From Silurus meridionalis (lineage: Eukaryota; Chordata; Actinopteri; Siluriformes; Siluridae), in contig NC_060899.1 in assembly GCF_014805685.1 (NCBI RefSeq), forward strand, positions 13,031,454 through 13,095,453: a DNA stretch of 64,000 bases, given 5' to 3'. This document shows, piece by piece, positions 13,086 to 50,296 of the stretch; within the stretch, counting starts at the first letter, position 1; every line of letters begins with the position of its first letter. The position numbers were made by a program, and so were the translations under genes. The notes below the pieces were generated by a model. The model saw only the letters and a program-made list of their open reading frames with translations. It was not told the DNA's origin and searched no databases.

Positions 13086-13399
13086 TCTTGAAAGGTGAGA
13101 CGTATATACTTGTGCTAACTACAGGGCATCATGATTGAGGTGCAAAAGTTCATGTACTGTAAAAAGACATGTGAGAGTTTAATAGCTAATGGGAAATGTA
13201 GGCCAGAGCCATAATACTGACAGCTTCTTTTTGAGGAAAAGCTCTTAGATGCTGTTATTCCGATCTTGCCATCTATTGGGAATGGGAAATGGGAACAGGA
13301 CAGACATTTCATATGACAAGATATGAACCTGTTTAAGTCTATCAGCCACAGAAACTGCACGTTTTGTGTTTATTCCACCGGGATCTGTCTTGGCTATTG

Positions 13400-13485
13400 A
13401 CACTTGACACTTGTATGGGCACGGGATCGAAACAGGGACCCTGTGATTCTGAAACCCTCCCCTGCTACCATGCCATCCTAATATC
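13400..13485 (-). mobile_element. tRNA-derived SINE head fragment, reverse
   Basis: Antisense head with tcgaaacagggaccctgtg and tgctaccatgcc, matching a tRNA-derived SINE head on the - strand. Short and decayed. Confidence 0.4.
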
Positions 13486-13727
13486 AAAGTTACGAAGCAT
13501 AATTAATACAGCCGTTATTATTATTCCAGGATGGTAAAACTTTTTTTTTTGTAATAATGGAGCGTAAAAACTGATTAGTTTAATTATCACAGATTGGCTA
13601 TTAAGACAAGGACATGCAATGTCATGCTCCACACTTCTATATTTTCCCTTGTGGTCTGCCAGCGAAAAGCGCTACGGTAAACTCAAGGACAGGGGGTTGA
13701 AATAAACATGGGTTACAATATACAGTG

Positions 13728-14072
13728 TACAGTAACTCATAAAATTGAGTACACCCCTCACATTTCAGCAAGCACTTTAGTATATCTTTTCAAGGGATAA
13801 TACTATAGAAATGAAACAGGAACTTTTCAGAACAGTCAATGTGCAGCTTGTATTTCAGAGTAAACATGTGGCTTTGCATGATTAAGCAACCTACAGCTGT
13901 TATCACTTAAAGTGTACTCAATTTTGTTGCCAACTATTTTGACAATAGTGGTTGTATGTTGAGTTATATTCAGAGGACAGTAAATTTATACTGCTAGACA
14001 ACCTGCACATTGACTACTTTAAAATATATCCAAGTATGTAAGGGGGTGTACTTACTTTTGTGAGATACTGTA
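13728..14072 (+). mobile_element. MITE with 345 bp and paired ends
   Basis: Left end tacagtaactcataaaattg and right end (inverted) tacagtatctcacaaaagta are followed by the shared gagtacaccc. It is non-coding. Internal sequence recurs at 21490, so the family has more than one copy here. Confidence 0.75.
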
Positions 14073-14464
14073 AAAAAAATAACCTGGTTATTGTGCACGC
14101 CCTGTTGAAAATGTTATGTTAGTTATAGTCATAAAATCACTGGCTTGCTGTTATGAGGGCCATCTTAAGTAGTTGATCATTTCACAACGTCGATGAATCG
14201 TTTTCCAGTAACAACATACCATGAAGTGTTCTAGCCCCCTTCTACTACGGCTATTAACATTTTACATTCAAGAATAACATAAAAAAGTTTTTAACGATTT
14301 CTAGTAGTGGTTGATTAGGTTTTTTTTTAATCAGTTTTCATGAGTTTGTTCTTACTTATGTTGCAGCAACTCGAAAGTTGTTTCATCACTTACTAATGTT
14401 TACCTGTGTTTGGCACATAATAGTGACACTGGAGATTCTTCGAAAAAACATGTTACTACAGAAA

Positions 14465-14645
14465 CAAGTAGGAACAATTGGTCTTTTAGTGGTTAAGACA
14501 TTAGATTTCTGATTGGAAGGTCATAAGTTCAAATCCCAAAATCATTGTGAGGCCTTGAGGAAGAATCTTAACTCTCAGTTGCATCCATGATATCATTGTA
14601 AGTCACTCCGGACAAAAGTGTCTGCCAAATGCCCTAAAAATTTAA
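14465..14645 (+). mobile_element. tRNA-Leu-like SINE
   Basis: Head cttttagtggttaagacatt, B box aagttcaaatccc, core ggccttgaggaagaatctta, tail gtaagtcactccggac and gtgtctgccaaatgcc. Head spacing resembles tRNA-Leu. Confidence 0.7.
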
Positions 14646-15477
14646 GGAAAAAATAAACATATAAACATATTAAACCAAGTGCATTTGAATTAGAGCCAGA
14701 ACTCCTGTTTAGTTCCTTGACCAATCACAACAGAGAATTCAGTAACAGTCAGATATTTGGGACTGGACTGACACAAACACACATGGTTTAACCCCCTTTA
14801 ACAAATAATTGCTGCGAAGCCTAGTGTCCCAGTTATTTTTGTGTTATCTTGTGTTTATTTTTGGTTTTTCATGAACATAGTCCTGGTGAAATGTTTGTTC
14901 AGTGGGTTCTGTAGTTCTGTAGTTCTACTGTAAGGATTGACTTTACTTGTTAGATATGCATGCAATTCATTTTTTATGACCAATAAGCAAAATTCAAACA
15001 GTAATGCAGTTGTAAAGTGCTATAAATGTGCAAAAGCCACTGATATGCAGGGCTACAAATGGTTACTTTACAAATTCTTGACCTTGCTCATTTCGATTTT
15101 TGTGTCGGTTGAAATTACATATTGACTGCAGGTTATCAAAGAGGTTATCAAAAAAAAAAAGAAAAACAGAATTTTCTTTTCTTTTCTTTTCTTTCCTCTC
15201 TACAAAGCGGAGTGTTAAATAAGCACTCACAGTAAGCACCAACTGCTAAGCTGGTCAAAAGGCCCCAGCTGTGCTGTCAGCACACAGGGAATGGAAAGTT
15301 GACGTCTAGACAGGCAGACTTAGTATTGCTTTTTCAGATTACAAGGGGAAGCCATGGACAGGATGATGGTGTTAATCTACTGGCAGAATAAATTATTGGT
15401 TCTAAACAAATCACTCCTTCATCCAGGCTTATTTGTGAACCCTACAGAGTGGACATATGATTAAGAAAAATCTCTAA

Positions 15478-15850
15478 GGCTTTGTCTACACTAATCCGGA
15501 TTAAATAATTCATCAAAAAAAGGCTCACAACATTGTTTTCAATCGTTTCTCAAAAGTTGCTCATCCACAGTAAAACGTCTGAAAACGATGACGTTTCTGC
15601 ACTGCGCATGAGTAACATGTAAGGTGCTTTGACCATTATACCCCATTTCCGTCTGATGTTTATTTATTTTCTGGCTCTTCGAAACGTTGCAGCAATGACA
15701 AAAGATGCGTCATAGTTTTTGAAAACATTTTTTACAGTCCACACTGAGACTCGAAAACGTGTTTTCAAATGTCCCCATTTTAGAGATTGTTTGCAAAAAG
15801 CTATGTTTTCGTTGACTGAAATTGCCACCTTAGTGTCGACGAAGAGCTAA
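15478..15850 (+). repeat. MITE-like element with imperfect ends
   Basis: Left gctttgtctacactaatccg pairs imperfectly with the inverted right end (ttagtgtcgacgaagagc). The interior has repeated gaaaacg words. Probably a hAT-type MITE. Confidence 0.5.
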
Positions 15851-16962
15851 AATATGTCAAAAGCATGGAATATCGGATATAATCATTCAAGAATTGTCAC
15901 TGTGCTCATGTCTGGTGTGTTCTCGTTTATATATTATTCTAGCATTAAATAATGTTAAGTTTAATTACCAATCAGACGCACAGAGGAAATCTTGATATGA
16001 AGTACCATTCAGTTTGCTGTTCCTCGTGTGAATTGCACAAAGCTCATTGTCTTTCTTGTTTGAATTGTTTAACATTTTACTCATTAAATTCTGACCTATG
16101 TCATTGTTCCAATAAAAGGCTTTGTGGAAAAAAACTGACTTAGACTTGGCTGCAGACATTCATGTGTGCCTAGAGATTTGGGTTTCATTTGCCTACTCAA
16201 CAAGCACTGGGATCCCTCCGTGTGCATTACTACAGATAAATCACAATAATCAAAGCCAGTGGGCGATAGAGGACCTCGGCTTCAATAAAAAGAAACAAAG
16301 TCAATCTTTCTTGCGCGGTCCGCTCGTCTCGGGGAGAGAGAGAGAAAAAAATTATAATTATCCTGTCTTGAGATTATTTAAAAACAAACAAAACAAAAAA
16401 AGAAATCTCCCGGCAGAGCTCACGGCGGCATGCTGAATGACAGTAGCGTCGTCACTTCTCTTCTGCCTTTTTATTTTGTATCCGTGTTTGCATAGTGCTT
16501 GTCAGCATTCCTTGAACCTCTCTAGCTCATTTCTGAGCGTATTCTATACAGGAGTAAATGTACGCTTCATCCCTCCTACATCCACTCATGGGCATTTCAC
16601 AGATGGTAGCATTGCAGCATCTTCCACTGGCATTGTTTCTTTGAAAGAAGATTACAGGCCTATAGCTATGCTGTATGAGTGATTAATTACATTGCAGTGT
16701 ATTTCTGTGTGGGTGTGTTATGATCGTCTCTTTTCAATAGCCTTTTCAAATCCCCTTGTTTTGCCAACTGAGGAATGCAGATTTCCTGTGAAGCCACCCG
16801 CCAGTGAACTTAATGTCAGAGATGATATGTGCATGGCCAATATGTCTATAGCAAAGAAAAATATACTGTATGAATGATCCTAAACATGTTTCTGTGTCTC
16901 TTGCTGTCTCTACCATCTGTTTCCCCAATACCTTTTCTCGATCTGCCTCCTCCTGGCTACAG

Positions 16963-40818
<23,856 letters not shown>

Positions 40819-41812
40819 ATGGAAACACATGTGACCCAGAAGACCTGGCTCCCTTTTCCTGCTGTCTGTCTGTGTGCCTGAGAAAAAAAAAGCAACAAAA
40901 ACAAAACCAGAACGTAAAAATCCCTGCCATCTTCAGGTCTCCTTGGTTTCTCCAGCTCTCTGAGGCCTTGTGCACAAATCTTTCATGAAGCGTGACGCCT
41001 TTTTCGGTGCAGCAGAAGAAGTTTTTTTCTGCCTTCAAAAGGTGGATGAAAGCTGACCATGGCATTATCGGAAACATCACTTCAAGAGGTTGAAGTTTTC
41101 CTTTGCAAGATGATCACATTACTCAGTGCTCGCTGGTTGGAGAAAAAAAGAAAAAAAAAAAACGAAAGAGCTTATCTCCGAGAGCCGAGTGTCTGAGCAG
41201 TGAAAGGAAGAATGATTCAAGCCAAAACGGAAAAAGGGACTCAATCTAAGGCAGTGAGAAGTGATAACAGTAGAGGAGGAAAATTAATTGTCAGCTATTA
41301 TATATGAAAAAACCTCTCCATATTATTTTGGGAAGGAAAATCTGACTTAACACTGATGTTGTTGAGACTTTTACAATCGCTGTCCTGAGCTTTATTGATG
41401 TCGTAAACAGAATTGTGTTCATTTTGTCATTAAAAAAAAAAAAATCGAGAGGCGTTTCGGCCGAGCACAATGTTCTCAAGTGCGCTTTCCTCACTGTCTC
41501 CAAATAGAGATATTTTAAAGATTGGCTTGGTGTTATTGCTGGATGATAGAATAGAAACCTATACATTTATCTCTGTTCAAATTGATTAAGTTACCAACTG
41601 TAGGTCAGTATGTTAGTACTCATGTTCTCAGTAGTGTCTCTGTATTTTTCGAACTCCATTTCTGCTAAAGATGTAGTTTAATAGTGGAAACTCATATTAA
41701 CCTTTTTTTCTTTTGCTGTAATTTTATCAACATGCCATCATGTTCGTTTCAAACAGGTCTTATACCTGAACATCAAGGGCACATGAAGTGTATATAAGGT
41801 CATCAAAATAAA
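40819..41812 (+). other. syt6: Probable syt6 3' untranslated region
   Basis: Non-coding sequence after the TGA. A canonical AATAAA lies at 41807-41812. It is the first convincing poly(A) signal I saw on this strand, giving a 3'UTR of about 1 kb. The end is inferred, with no transcript evidence. Confidence 0.5.
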
Positions 41813-42467
41813 CCTTTCATAAGCGTGGTCTATTTGGAGCACAAAATGAAACACTTAAACACACACATGTATAATATATACATATATAACAAATTATTCT
41901 AGATTTACAGTGCGGCAATTATAAATCAAGTGTGAATTAGGGTCTCTGAAAAGCGAATTGCACACATAACACTACCACTTTTGAAGCCATTTCGACTCCT
42001 CAGAAGGCGCTGTGCACTCCAGCAGTTTACCAACAAGTGCTCTACACGTACATACGAGATATTTATTCATTATGGCTATAATACCTTGGCTGTTGACTGT
42101 ATGTGTCACGCTTAACAAACACGTTTTTTTTTTTTACACTGACGAGTTCCATTTATGATTCCTTCCCTCTGTAAAAATGCAGATCACAGCAGTTTTGAAA
42201 TGCTCGACCTGACAAGGAAGGGAAAAAAAAGAAGCACACAATGAAAAAGATGGATGCTGGCAAAGGCAATTTGAAATAATTGGGACTTTTGCAGTTAAAA
42301 GTAAACGCATCTCTTATCAATTACACAGTCTACCTAGCACACAACATTTAATGTAGCCAATCCAACTGTTATATTATGGTGTGATTGAAACTATGAGGCA
42401 GATGAACAGTGGCATTTCCTGTGAAATAGTAACAAACATCATACCTAATAAGAGCACAGAAATATAT

Positions 42468-42470
<3 letters not shown>

Positions 42471-42528
<58 letters not shown>
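42471..42528 (+). repeat. (AT)n microsatellite
   Basis: Pure AT alternation in the gap between the two genes. Confidence 0.95.
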
Positions 42529-42532
<4 letters not shown>

Positions 42533-42924
42533 ATTCAATTCAAAACCATTTAAATTAAATATATCGTTTTGTACATCGTCTAATCAAGTAATTTTCTTGT
42601 TGTTGTTCAAAACTGTTCTACCTAAGAATCTAATCAAGCCTATATTTGTCTTTGTGATTTGATGTTTTCACATTTTAACACCATTACTGACGTTCTTTCT
42701 TCTTGTTTTGACTGTAATATACAATTTTATGATGCTATTTGTGTGGCATTCTGGGAAAAACCATCAGATGTTGCTGCAGCCAAATTACAGTAAACCACCA
42801 AAAACAGACCTGCCAATCTTCTTTACCCTAGGACCTTCAAATAGACTGTTACTGCTATGAGTTATCACTTAAAATTATGCCATAAAGAGCCAGCTTTGGG
42901 TTTTTTCCCTTAGTAAAAATGTAC

Positions 42925-42972
42925 ATGAATGAATGAATGAATGAATGAATGAATGAATGAATGAATAAATGA
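42925..42972 (+). repeat. (GAAT)n microsatellite
   Basis: About eleven tetranucleotide units. Confidence 0.93.
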
Positions 42973-44709
42973 AACAGTTAATTGACTTTCTTTTAGCTTC
43001 GCCCCTTTTCCTCCTTTGCTTATTGATAAGTGTGTTCTCATCTAATCTCTGTTAATCTCCTGTTATTTTTCTTACTCTAATGACACGTTCTCACTTTTTG
43101 AAAATGTAAATCTGATTTTTTTTAGCTCAATAATGTGAAATAAAACTGATAACTTTTAGATTTGACAATTTATTATAGAAGACACAGGATATAAAGAGAT
43201 ATTTCCTATAAAAGAGCTCCATAAAAATATAATGAAGTGCCAAATCTAATGCTTTACAAATGAAACTAAAATGTAATGATAATTAAAAAGTGATTTAAAA
43301 AAAATGGGGTTTTGATCCCATGCATCTAGTGGTTACTGTAAAATCCCTGACTTCAGCAAGCATGTTATTGCTTTTCAGGGTTGGCAGGTCTGCAAAAAAA
43401 GCTTTTTTTGGGCTTAGGGGAAAACATGTGCATATCATTTGAGGAGTATATGTGAGAAAATATCAGGGTTTTGCCATATAAAGGTTTTTCCAAGCCAGCA
43501 CGTTTATGTTCTACACCATAATGTAGATACACATTAGGTTTAGTGCCCAACGTGTGGAGACAAGTCACTCTAGATGTCCTTCTTTGCTTCGAAATCGAAC
43601 CTTTAGAGTAAAGAACACATTGAGACTGCATTAGATTCAAAAGACATTTTCTTTTTGGATGCTTTCCGGAAGGCATCCCAGTGTAGCAGTGTGTTTTAAA
43701 TCAGGACTCACTCATTGAGGCTTTCAGTGGACATAACTTATGCGGCAGAGCTCCAAGTGATAAACACATGTGGACTGAACTCCCTAAATGACTTTCCTTT
43801 TGCAATCCCTGGAAATAACATCATTGTTTTGAAAGTAGTTATTAATTAGAATATGAAACCTCCTTTATTAGCCATCATACATTACAGCTGTTGAGGTTTA
43901 CATGTTTCTATGTTAAGAAATAGATCTAACATTTTGGTGAATAACTGCAGGTAACTGTTTGATGACTTGACAAATTGATGTACTGTTTTTGATTCCTACC
44001 TGTACCGAACCATGTTTCTGATGTCCTCAGGCCCCGGCACTATAGACACAACCTGTTGCTGTTGTAGGTGGAATCTGTGAAATGGGTACAAATTACTTTC
44101 TGGTGTGTGCGGTTTATGAACCTCTTATTTTTTTCCTCTCCTTTGTGAATTGAACAACTTTCCAATTTTCCAAGAAAACTGTTGAACAACTGTTCTTCTA
44201 TTTCATACAAGCAGAAATAAAGTTGTCAGATGAGTCGTTTCAGTCATTCTGCTTTGTCATACTTCATCGCAATGAGTCCTAACTGGTATTGCAATCAAGT
44301 CTTGAGACATTTATAGATACATAAGAAATAGAGACATTTTCATATGTCCTTTTTCCCAGGTTGGATGCATGTCATTCAATAAACACTGGCTGCATGAGGT
44401 TTTCAATCTGGCTACCTCAGCTGAACTTACGTTACCCTAGAACCATTGTTCTCCAAGTGTGGGGTCCATCAAGCAATAGTCTGAAGCATTTTCTAAATTT
44501 GTTGTTTTACAAATCACAAGCCAAAATTATTAAACTTATTATACCAATAAATAACAGCTGGAATACTATATTGATTAAAGTAAAATTGTTAGACCGAAAG
44601 TCTACACTTTTTTGCTCCAATAAGTCGCCAAAATTTGATAATTATGTGCCTAATTATGTAAATAGCTTTTTTATTAAACAAATATTCAGTGAGAAGTATG
44701 TAAATTGTA

Positions 44710-44715
44710 TTTATT
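44710..44715 (-). terminator. olfml3: Candidate olfml3 poly(A) signal
   Basis: AATAAA on the - strand about 250 bp after the stop; a second AATAAA lies near 44669. Spacing is reasonable for a short 3'UTR, but either could be used. Confidence 0.4.
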
Positions 44716-44964
44716 TATGTATTGTTTTACCCATCCTAGGAGCATTTTCTAGAAATTTCTATAAAAAAATACTGAAAATAGCTGTAACACCATATTAGGC
44801 ACTGATTTTGCATTTCGCCTCAACATATGGTCAGATTTTCATATTTAACTTGTGTGAGCTATTCAAAAGTTCTACATTTTTAAAGTTGTGTTGATACAGT
44901 AAGTATACTCTTGTGTACAATCTTTTTGGTCAGGTTTTTCTTAGTAGTCTCGTTGCATCTGCAG

Positions 44965-45755
44965 TTATTCCTCTGGAGGTGGCATTATGGCCCAGAGCTT
45001 CTTCTTCAGGGCCATCCTGTAGAGAATCTGATATCCATCATCCCAGGCATAGACCTGCTTCTCCACAGGATTGTACTTCAGGCTTGAGTGACCTCCGTAC
45101 CGCCTAGGGAAGTAGACAAGTGGGGCTTCTCCGGGTGTTACCATGTCATTAACATCAAATACACACTGAACTCTGGAGCGGCTGGGGGGTCTAGTGTTGT
45201 AGACCACGTAGAGTGTGCCACAAACAAAAAATGCTGCTTCAGCATTGTTCCTGGAGCATGATGTTTCCCACATTTGCTCGATGTCCAGTGTATCAGAGTC
45301 CATCTTGGCAAGGTTAATAGTATCTCCAACAGTGTACAATGCCCAAAGTCCTTCCTCATCTGCAATCAAGTCCACCATGGTCTCAGGATTGAAACTGTAC
45401 ACTGACAACTGGTCCTGTACCGGAAGCACGGCACTGTCCACCACAGAGCTGTTCTCCAGATGGAACTTGATCACTTGCAATTCTGATCTCTCAGTCACAT
45501 AGTAAAGAAAGCCATCATAGACAGCATGGCCTGTACCATTCCATGCCATAGGGAGGGTTATCTGCTTGCCTTTGGACATGCCAGATGATGCAGAGAGCTC
45601 TTTTACTGAGCTGAACTCATACAAAGTGTCCTCAGAAGTTCCATTAAAGACGTAGACCTTTGCTGTTTTGGAATCCTTGGTCCAAGCTCCTTTGGTGCTG
45701 CCCAGCCTTTTCACGATCTTCATGGCGCGGATACTTGACACGATGTCGACGCAAA
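44965..45755 (-). CDS. olfml3: olfml3 olfactomedin-domain exon
   Basis: Acceptor TCCTCACAG on the - strand, then TT completing a Val codon and TGC for the conserved C136. The stop TAA is the complement of 44965-44967. Other cysteines (TSCSRNN, FFVCGTL, VQCVFD) occupy usual family positions. The C-terminus extends past the family's usual basic end with LWAIMPPPEE. Confidence 0.93.
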
Positions 45756-48700
45756 CTGTGAGGAAACAAATTAATCACCCTCAGTGTGCAGTGCCAAACT
45801 TATAATACCAACCTGTATATGTATTTCAATCCTGTAGTCACTGAAATAGATTTACCCATTATCACTTTGTAAGTCTTAAAGGTTTTGATTAAGGGCTCAG
45901 GAGCAGCAACTTTGCAGTGCTGGGATTTGATTAGAATTCCAACATCTTAACCACCATACTACCACACTAAAGCAAATGCACTTGAATACAGAAATTAGTA
46001 AGATACAGACTCATCTGTACAGATACATCTTTTTTTTTTACACCAATTCCAAAAAATGATAAATTAGCTTTAACAAACAAAAAAATATACACAAAAAGTA
46101 TGCAATATAAAGATCTGTATTTTTCAATTGTTGAATTTTTTGAAGAAATGCTTCAGAAATAACATTTACCTAAACAAATTATTCAGAACATTCCAGGCCA
46201 GGATGTACCTGAAGGAAAACTTCAACCTGGAGGAAAACACATCTAGCCTGAGGTAGTAAATTCTGCAGTCAGAATCAATAACACACAAAAAATTGCTTCC
46301 TAGAAATATTCACTCACAACTACCGAGAAAAAAAAGAAGCTGTTAACTCAATGGAAATGAGGCCGAGGTGAAAGTAGTATAGATGCAGCCCTAAAAATTA
46401 TCATAAGAGGGCATTTATCTACCACTCTATACCAAGCCTTTTCTACTTCTCTTTTTTTTCTCACCGACCTGAAAGCAAGGTGTTGCTTGCAAGTCCTGAA
46501 AAGCCTTTATTTTTAAGGTCACTATAGAGCACAGCTTAGATGCTTCCGAAAATTTTAGAGGACTGCAAAAGCCTTTAGCTGTTTCAAAGGTGTCATATTT
46601 CAAGTGATTTGTGACAGTTTTGAGGGAAAAAGTGAACTTACATCTTAAGGAAATAGTCTGGTTTAGCTGCAGACGTCATCTTTGCTTTGTCCTAAAATCA
46701 ATAAGACATTGCAGCCTAGAGGAACAGAACATCCATCACGAGATGGAATGATCCAGCTCTCTGTACATGATAGAGGACTTTTTCAATATGAGCTGAGTTT
46801 GAACAGAACCTCATCTGACCTGTGGACTGGCCGGCGACGCTCCGAGCCATGATCCTGTTCCTCAAAATAACCAACGTGCCAGAACAAACTAACTCACAGA
46901 TACTAATGGACTCTTTCCAGGCTGTATGGAATTGAGTAATGAATAACAATTTGTGCAGGAAATACCAGAGTGGGTCTGGATTTCTTTATTTTATTTTGTT
47001 CTTCAGAAGGTTGAATGAGAAAGCTGTTGGAAAGCTGCTGATGTGAAAAATATTTAGCACACAAAAATTATAGAGTATATAGATGGAACTATATTCCCCT
47101 ATGTAACAAACCTCTGGTCTGGCCTTAGTAAATTAGCATTTGTTCTAGCTTCACTATAAGAACATTACAGCAGAGCGGAAAATGGAAAATGTGATTTATC
47201 TCCTGATATAAAATGGGATTATACTAAGCTTGGTATAGAGGATGTAGAACAAAATGAGGAAAGCATGTGAACATTTCTCATGTAAAGAGATGTTTAGAAT
47301 TTTGGCTTCTCTTCAATTTAGGGGTCGGTGCCCCAGATGCACCTGGATGTAGGAAAGTAATTCAGCAGATCAAACAAAGCACTTGTACATTCTGTAGCAT
47401 ACTGTAGCAAAACTGGCAAAAACCGGTCACACTCTTTGAACCATTGCAGCATCTGTTGCAGCAATTTGCATGAAATATTTACCTAAGACATCCCATAGAT
47501 CGTTCTGGTTTTCTCATCGAAGTGATAAAAAAAGTTTGGACAAAGTGGGTGTTTGCCGTTAAAAGATCTGCACAAGCTCTTGTCAAAAGAAGCAGTGTAA
47601 AACAAACCACTACAAGATAAGGCATCTTATTAATAGGAATTTGATGTAGCTTCAAGAAATTCCTGCCTTCTAATGTAACCAGGATTAAGTGATCTTGTGC
47701 AGCTTGATGATGATGATGCACATCCGAAGATCTCTTTATCTCAATTCCAGTTTACCTTACCTGAAATCTCAAAAAACTCATCCTTCTTCTTCCTTTCCTT
47801 CGTCACAGGCTTTTGTTCCAGCATTTTGTCCACCGCTTTAACACAAGGTTTTGGTGGGTATTTGGTTTCGATGTAGTCCATCTCTTTCTCAACTCGGTCC
47901 ACCCGCACCCCAGCTCCCTCCAGCTCCTCTCGCAGCTTTTCATGTTCACTGCCCAGTTTATGCAGCAGATCTGCAGCCTGATTCTTGAACTGCTTCAGGT
48001 CAGTGTTGTAACGGTTGTTCTGCTCTTGCCATGATGCAATACGTTCCTGGACACAAACAAACAAAAACGTTGATGAGATGCTGTGACAAAAAAAAAATTG
48101 TCACAATATGGGACCTGTTTTAGGACACACGTAATGTCTGGTTTTAGTTGCATAGGTGCAAATTTATTTAGGATTTCATTGGTGGAGTTTGAGGTTTAAG
48201 GAGATTTTAAAAAGACGAAAGCTTCAGCCAAGCATGAACTGCAGCTTCCACACTGGCCTACAGAACTGCTTAGGAATACAGTAAATAATACAGTATACAC
48301 TTCCTGTATAGTATATAATCAGACTGTTAACATTCACCAAATGCAAAGTATAGCTTAGTGTATCTTGTTTTCCTGAACCTAGCCTTGATATTGTGATTCC
48401 TTCCTAGGTTTGAGTCTTTGTGCCGTTTCCTAGTTCCTGATTATGGTCCTTGTCAGCAAGAACGTTTGCTGATCACCTGAACCTTGCCTCTTATAACGAC
48501 TTGCATTTCACCCTGCTTCTGCTATCGATTCCGCCGCATGACACAAAACACATCTGTCTACAAGGATGCCTGCGGGTGGCTAGGTTTGTGTGTGAGTCTG
48601 TATATATGCATGTGTGTGTGTGTGTTTTGTGCAATTGCCATTTTTTTGCCCTACACCTCATTATGCCGTTAATGAGACATTGATAGATAACTCATTGCTC

Positions 48701-50296
48701 ATCTCTAATGGCTTCAGTGTCTAATGCTATTGATTAAGATTAGATTTTAACCCTCCCTTCTAATAGCACATCCAGCCACCATTGGAACATAATAATTCCC
48801 TTAATTCTTTGGCCATTTCCCAAATCATTCCATCCACACCAGGTGGCTGATGGAATCAATCCTAATGTGCGATGCATTGGTACGAAGAATTTACGAACTT
48901 GTCCAACCACTGGTAAATGATGCGCGCTTCCTTTGCCAATCGTTATCGGAGTTAAACGAAGTCATCGCTGCTGTATGATTATCAGGTAATGTTACTTCCC
49001 TTTGAGGCAGAGAGAAGTGGAATTATATATTGATTGAGCAAATACTAGAGCAAGGAGGTTTAATCTATGTAGTGCAGTAATTATGGTCCTCTATATTGGC
49101 ACATTAGAAGATGAGTTAACAGTATAGGAAATAAAACCGTATTTTTATTGGTGCGTTTGAACAAATATTGTTACCCAAGTGTCAGAATTGTTTGTAGTAT
49201 GCAAACTGTATGCAATGTGCATACTATAATTTGCACGTCTGGATTATAAATAATGCATAAGGAAGGATGTGCTCCATTTCACTGATAACAAATATGCTGA
49301 GGTTAGCACTTGCGTCTGGTGTGGAATGGGATTTTGTTGGTCAATGCAGCACTGCGCATCACACTGGTAGTCTGTAACAGTGTTAAACCGCTTTTCTTCA
49401 CAGGTTTATCAGCTGTTTTTTAAAACGGTTGTAATAAATCGGTTAACCCTTTCATTCGTGGTTTCAAAGGTCTCACAGGCATCAATCATTTTTAGACCAT
49501 TGTTCTAAATGAACATAAAGCATTCTTGTGTTACTCCTCAGATTATTTGCCATTTTAATTAGATTTAAAAAAATTGTTTATCGGGATGCATTAATTAGTT
49601 ATTTGTTTAAATAAACATTTATACATCCAAAATCAATTGCATACTGTATTTAATTGCTGTACGTTTTTCCCAGAATTTATTTCCATAATTTTGATGATTA
49701 ATATTTTAGATTTTCCACATGGATGTTAGTTTTTTTTTTTTTTTTTTTTATTCAGGTAAAATGTTTTATTTTATTTTTTTACTTATAATACTTCCACACA
49801 TAAATGATCTATTTTTATTTCAATTAAATATTTAACATGCAGTTTTCAATTCTAAAAACCAACTAAAGAGCCTGGATAGTTTTAAAAAATAATACATGCG
49901 TAAAGTGGTTCAAAAAATGCTTAAGGCAGAAAATTTTCCATTCAGTGTGTATGTACTGCTAATTACAGCACGGTCAATTAATTCTGTTTATACTTCTTTT
50001 AGACGGTGCCTCCATAGTAATTTGCTCACTGATAAATTCTGAAAGAATAGGAAGTAAATTCAAGTCCAAATGGATTTTCGAGAGAAATGAAAAAATAACA
50101 TCATTACAGACAGCAGATATACAAGCTTCCGTTATGTTTAGAGATAAGTGTGATTGGCATCTGGCAATTACTCTCTTACCTCCAAAGCAGCCATTCGGCT
50201 TTCCAGGTAGTTCATCAGGTTCTGGTATTGGTACTGGGCCTGAGAGAGCTGAGCAAGCATGCTGAGGAGGACAGAAAAGAAGAAGCCTGCTTTCAT
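44965..50296 (-). CDS. olfml3: Olfactomedin-like protein 3, complete
   Basis: Three exons, complement of 50180-50296, 47761-48046 and 44965-45755, with GT-AG borders and matching phases, give 397 residues (human about 406). Residues 1-20 are a signal peptide (MKAGFFFSVLLSMLAQLSQA); 25-105 form a coiled coil (NYLESRMAALE, ERIASWQEQNNRYN, VDRVEKEMDYIETK); C107 is in the conserved PKPC context; a basic linker (KERKKKDE) follows; the olfactomedin domain runs from about C136 to 390, with ADEEGLWALY, NAEAAFFVCGTLYVVYNTRP, FPRRYGGHSSLKYNP and YAWDDGYQILY. Three NxS/T sites suggest glycosylation. The protein should be secreted; frog ONT1 of this family acts on Chordin turnover in axis patterning. Convergent syt6 and the wording around CxxxxxxIRAMKI favour OLFML3 over OLFML1. 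The a/b duplicate is unresolved. Confidence 0.93.
45756..47760 (-). other. olfml3: olfml3 intron 2
   Basis: 2.0 kb with a SINE fragment at 45870 and otherwise unremarkable sequence. Confidence 0.9.
45870..45970 (-). mobile_element. SINE fragment, reverse, in olfml3 intron
   Basis: Contains ttttgattaagggctcagg, gggatttgattagaattcc and taaccaccatactacc: a decayed antisense SINE. Confidence 0.5.
47761..48046 (-). CDS. olfml3: olfml3 coiled-coil exon
   Basis: Acceptor GTGTCCAG and donor GTAAGG on the - strand; 286 bp, starting in phase 0 and leaving one base (G). It encodes heptad-rich residues 40-134, including KLREELEGAGVRVDRVEKEM and the PPKPCVKAVDK cysteine context. Confidence 0.92.
48047..50179 (-). 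other. olfml3: olfml3 intron 1
   Basis: 2.1 kb, mostly AT-rich unique sequence with a poly-T run near 49731. No internal gene seen. Confidence 0.9.
50180..50296 (-). CDS. olfml3: olfml3 first coding exon: signal peptide
   Basis: The ATG is the complement of 50294-50296, and 39 codons end exactly at a GTAAGA donor. It encodes the signal peptide and the start of the coiled coil (MNYLESRMAALE), aligning with human MERRLAALE. It was too short to stand out as an open frame and was found from its position upstream of the coiled-coil exon. No upstream in-frame ATG gives a better leader. Confidence 0.9.

Larger units (their letters stand above)
41813..44709. other. Convergent intergenic gap
   Basis: Between the poly(A) signals of syt6 and olfml3: AT-rich with (AT)n and (GAAT)n tracts. 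A 145-codon + strand frame at 44361-44798 overlaps the presumed olfml3 3'UTR and has no recognisable domain. Confidence 0.6.

Noticed and set aside
16122..16436. 104-codon open frame just upstream of the syt6 membrane exon, considered as its first exon
   Set aside because: Sequence has none of the cysteine and leader features of SYT3/6/10 N-termini and no suitable phase-1 donor was seen.
42381..42662. 93-codon frame with an IY repeat
   Set aside because: Runs through the (AT)n tract; not a gene.
44361..44798. 145-codon open frame on the + strand
   Set aside because: AT-rich composition, no recognisable domain, overlaps the likely olfml3 3'UTR in antisense; length is possible by chance in such DNA.
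45138..45502. Overlapping open frames on both strands in the olfml3 exon
   Set aside because: Shadows of the olfactomedin-domain frame.
44965..50296. Assignment as olfml1 rather than olfml3
   Set aside because: The neighbouring synaptotagmin is syt6, not syt9, and residues around the IRAMKI and ADEEGLWALY blocks fit OLFML3 better, though this rests on remembered sequences.
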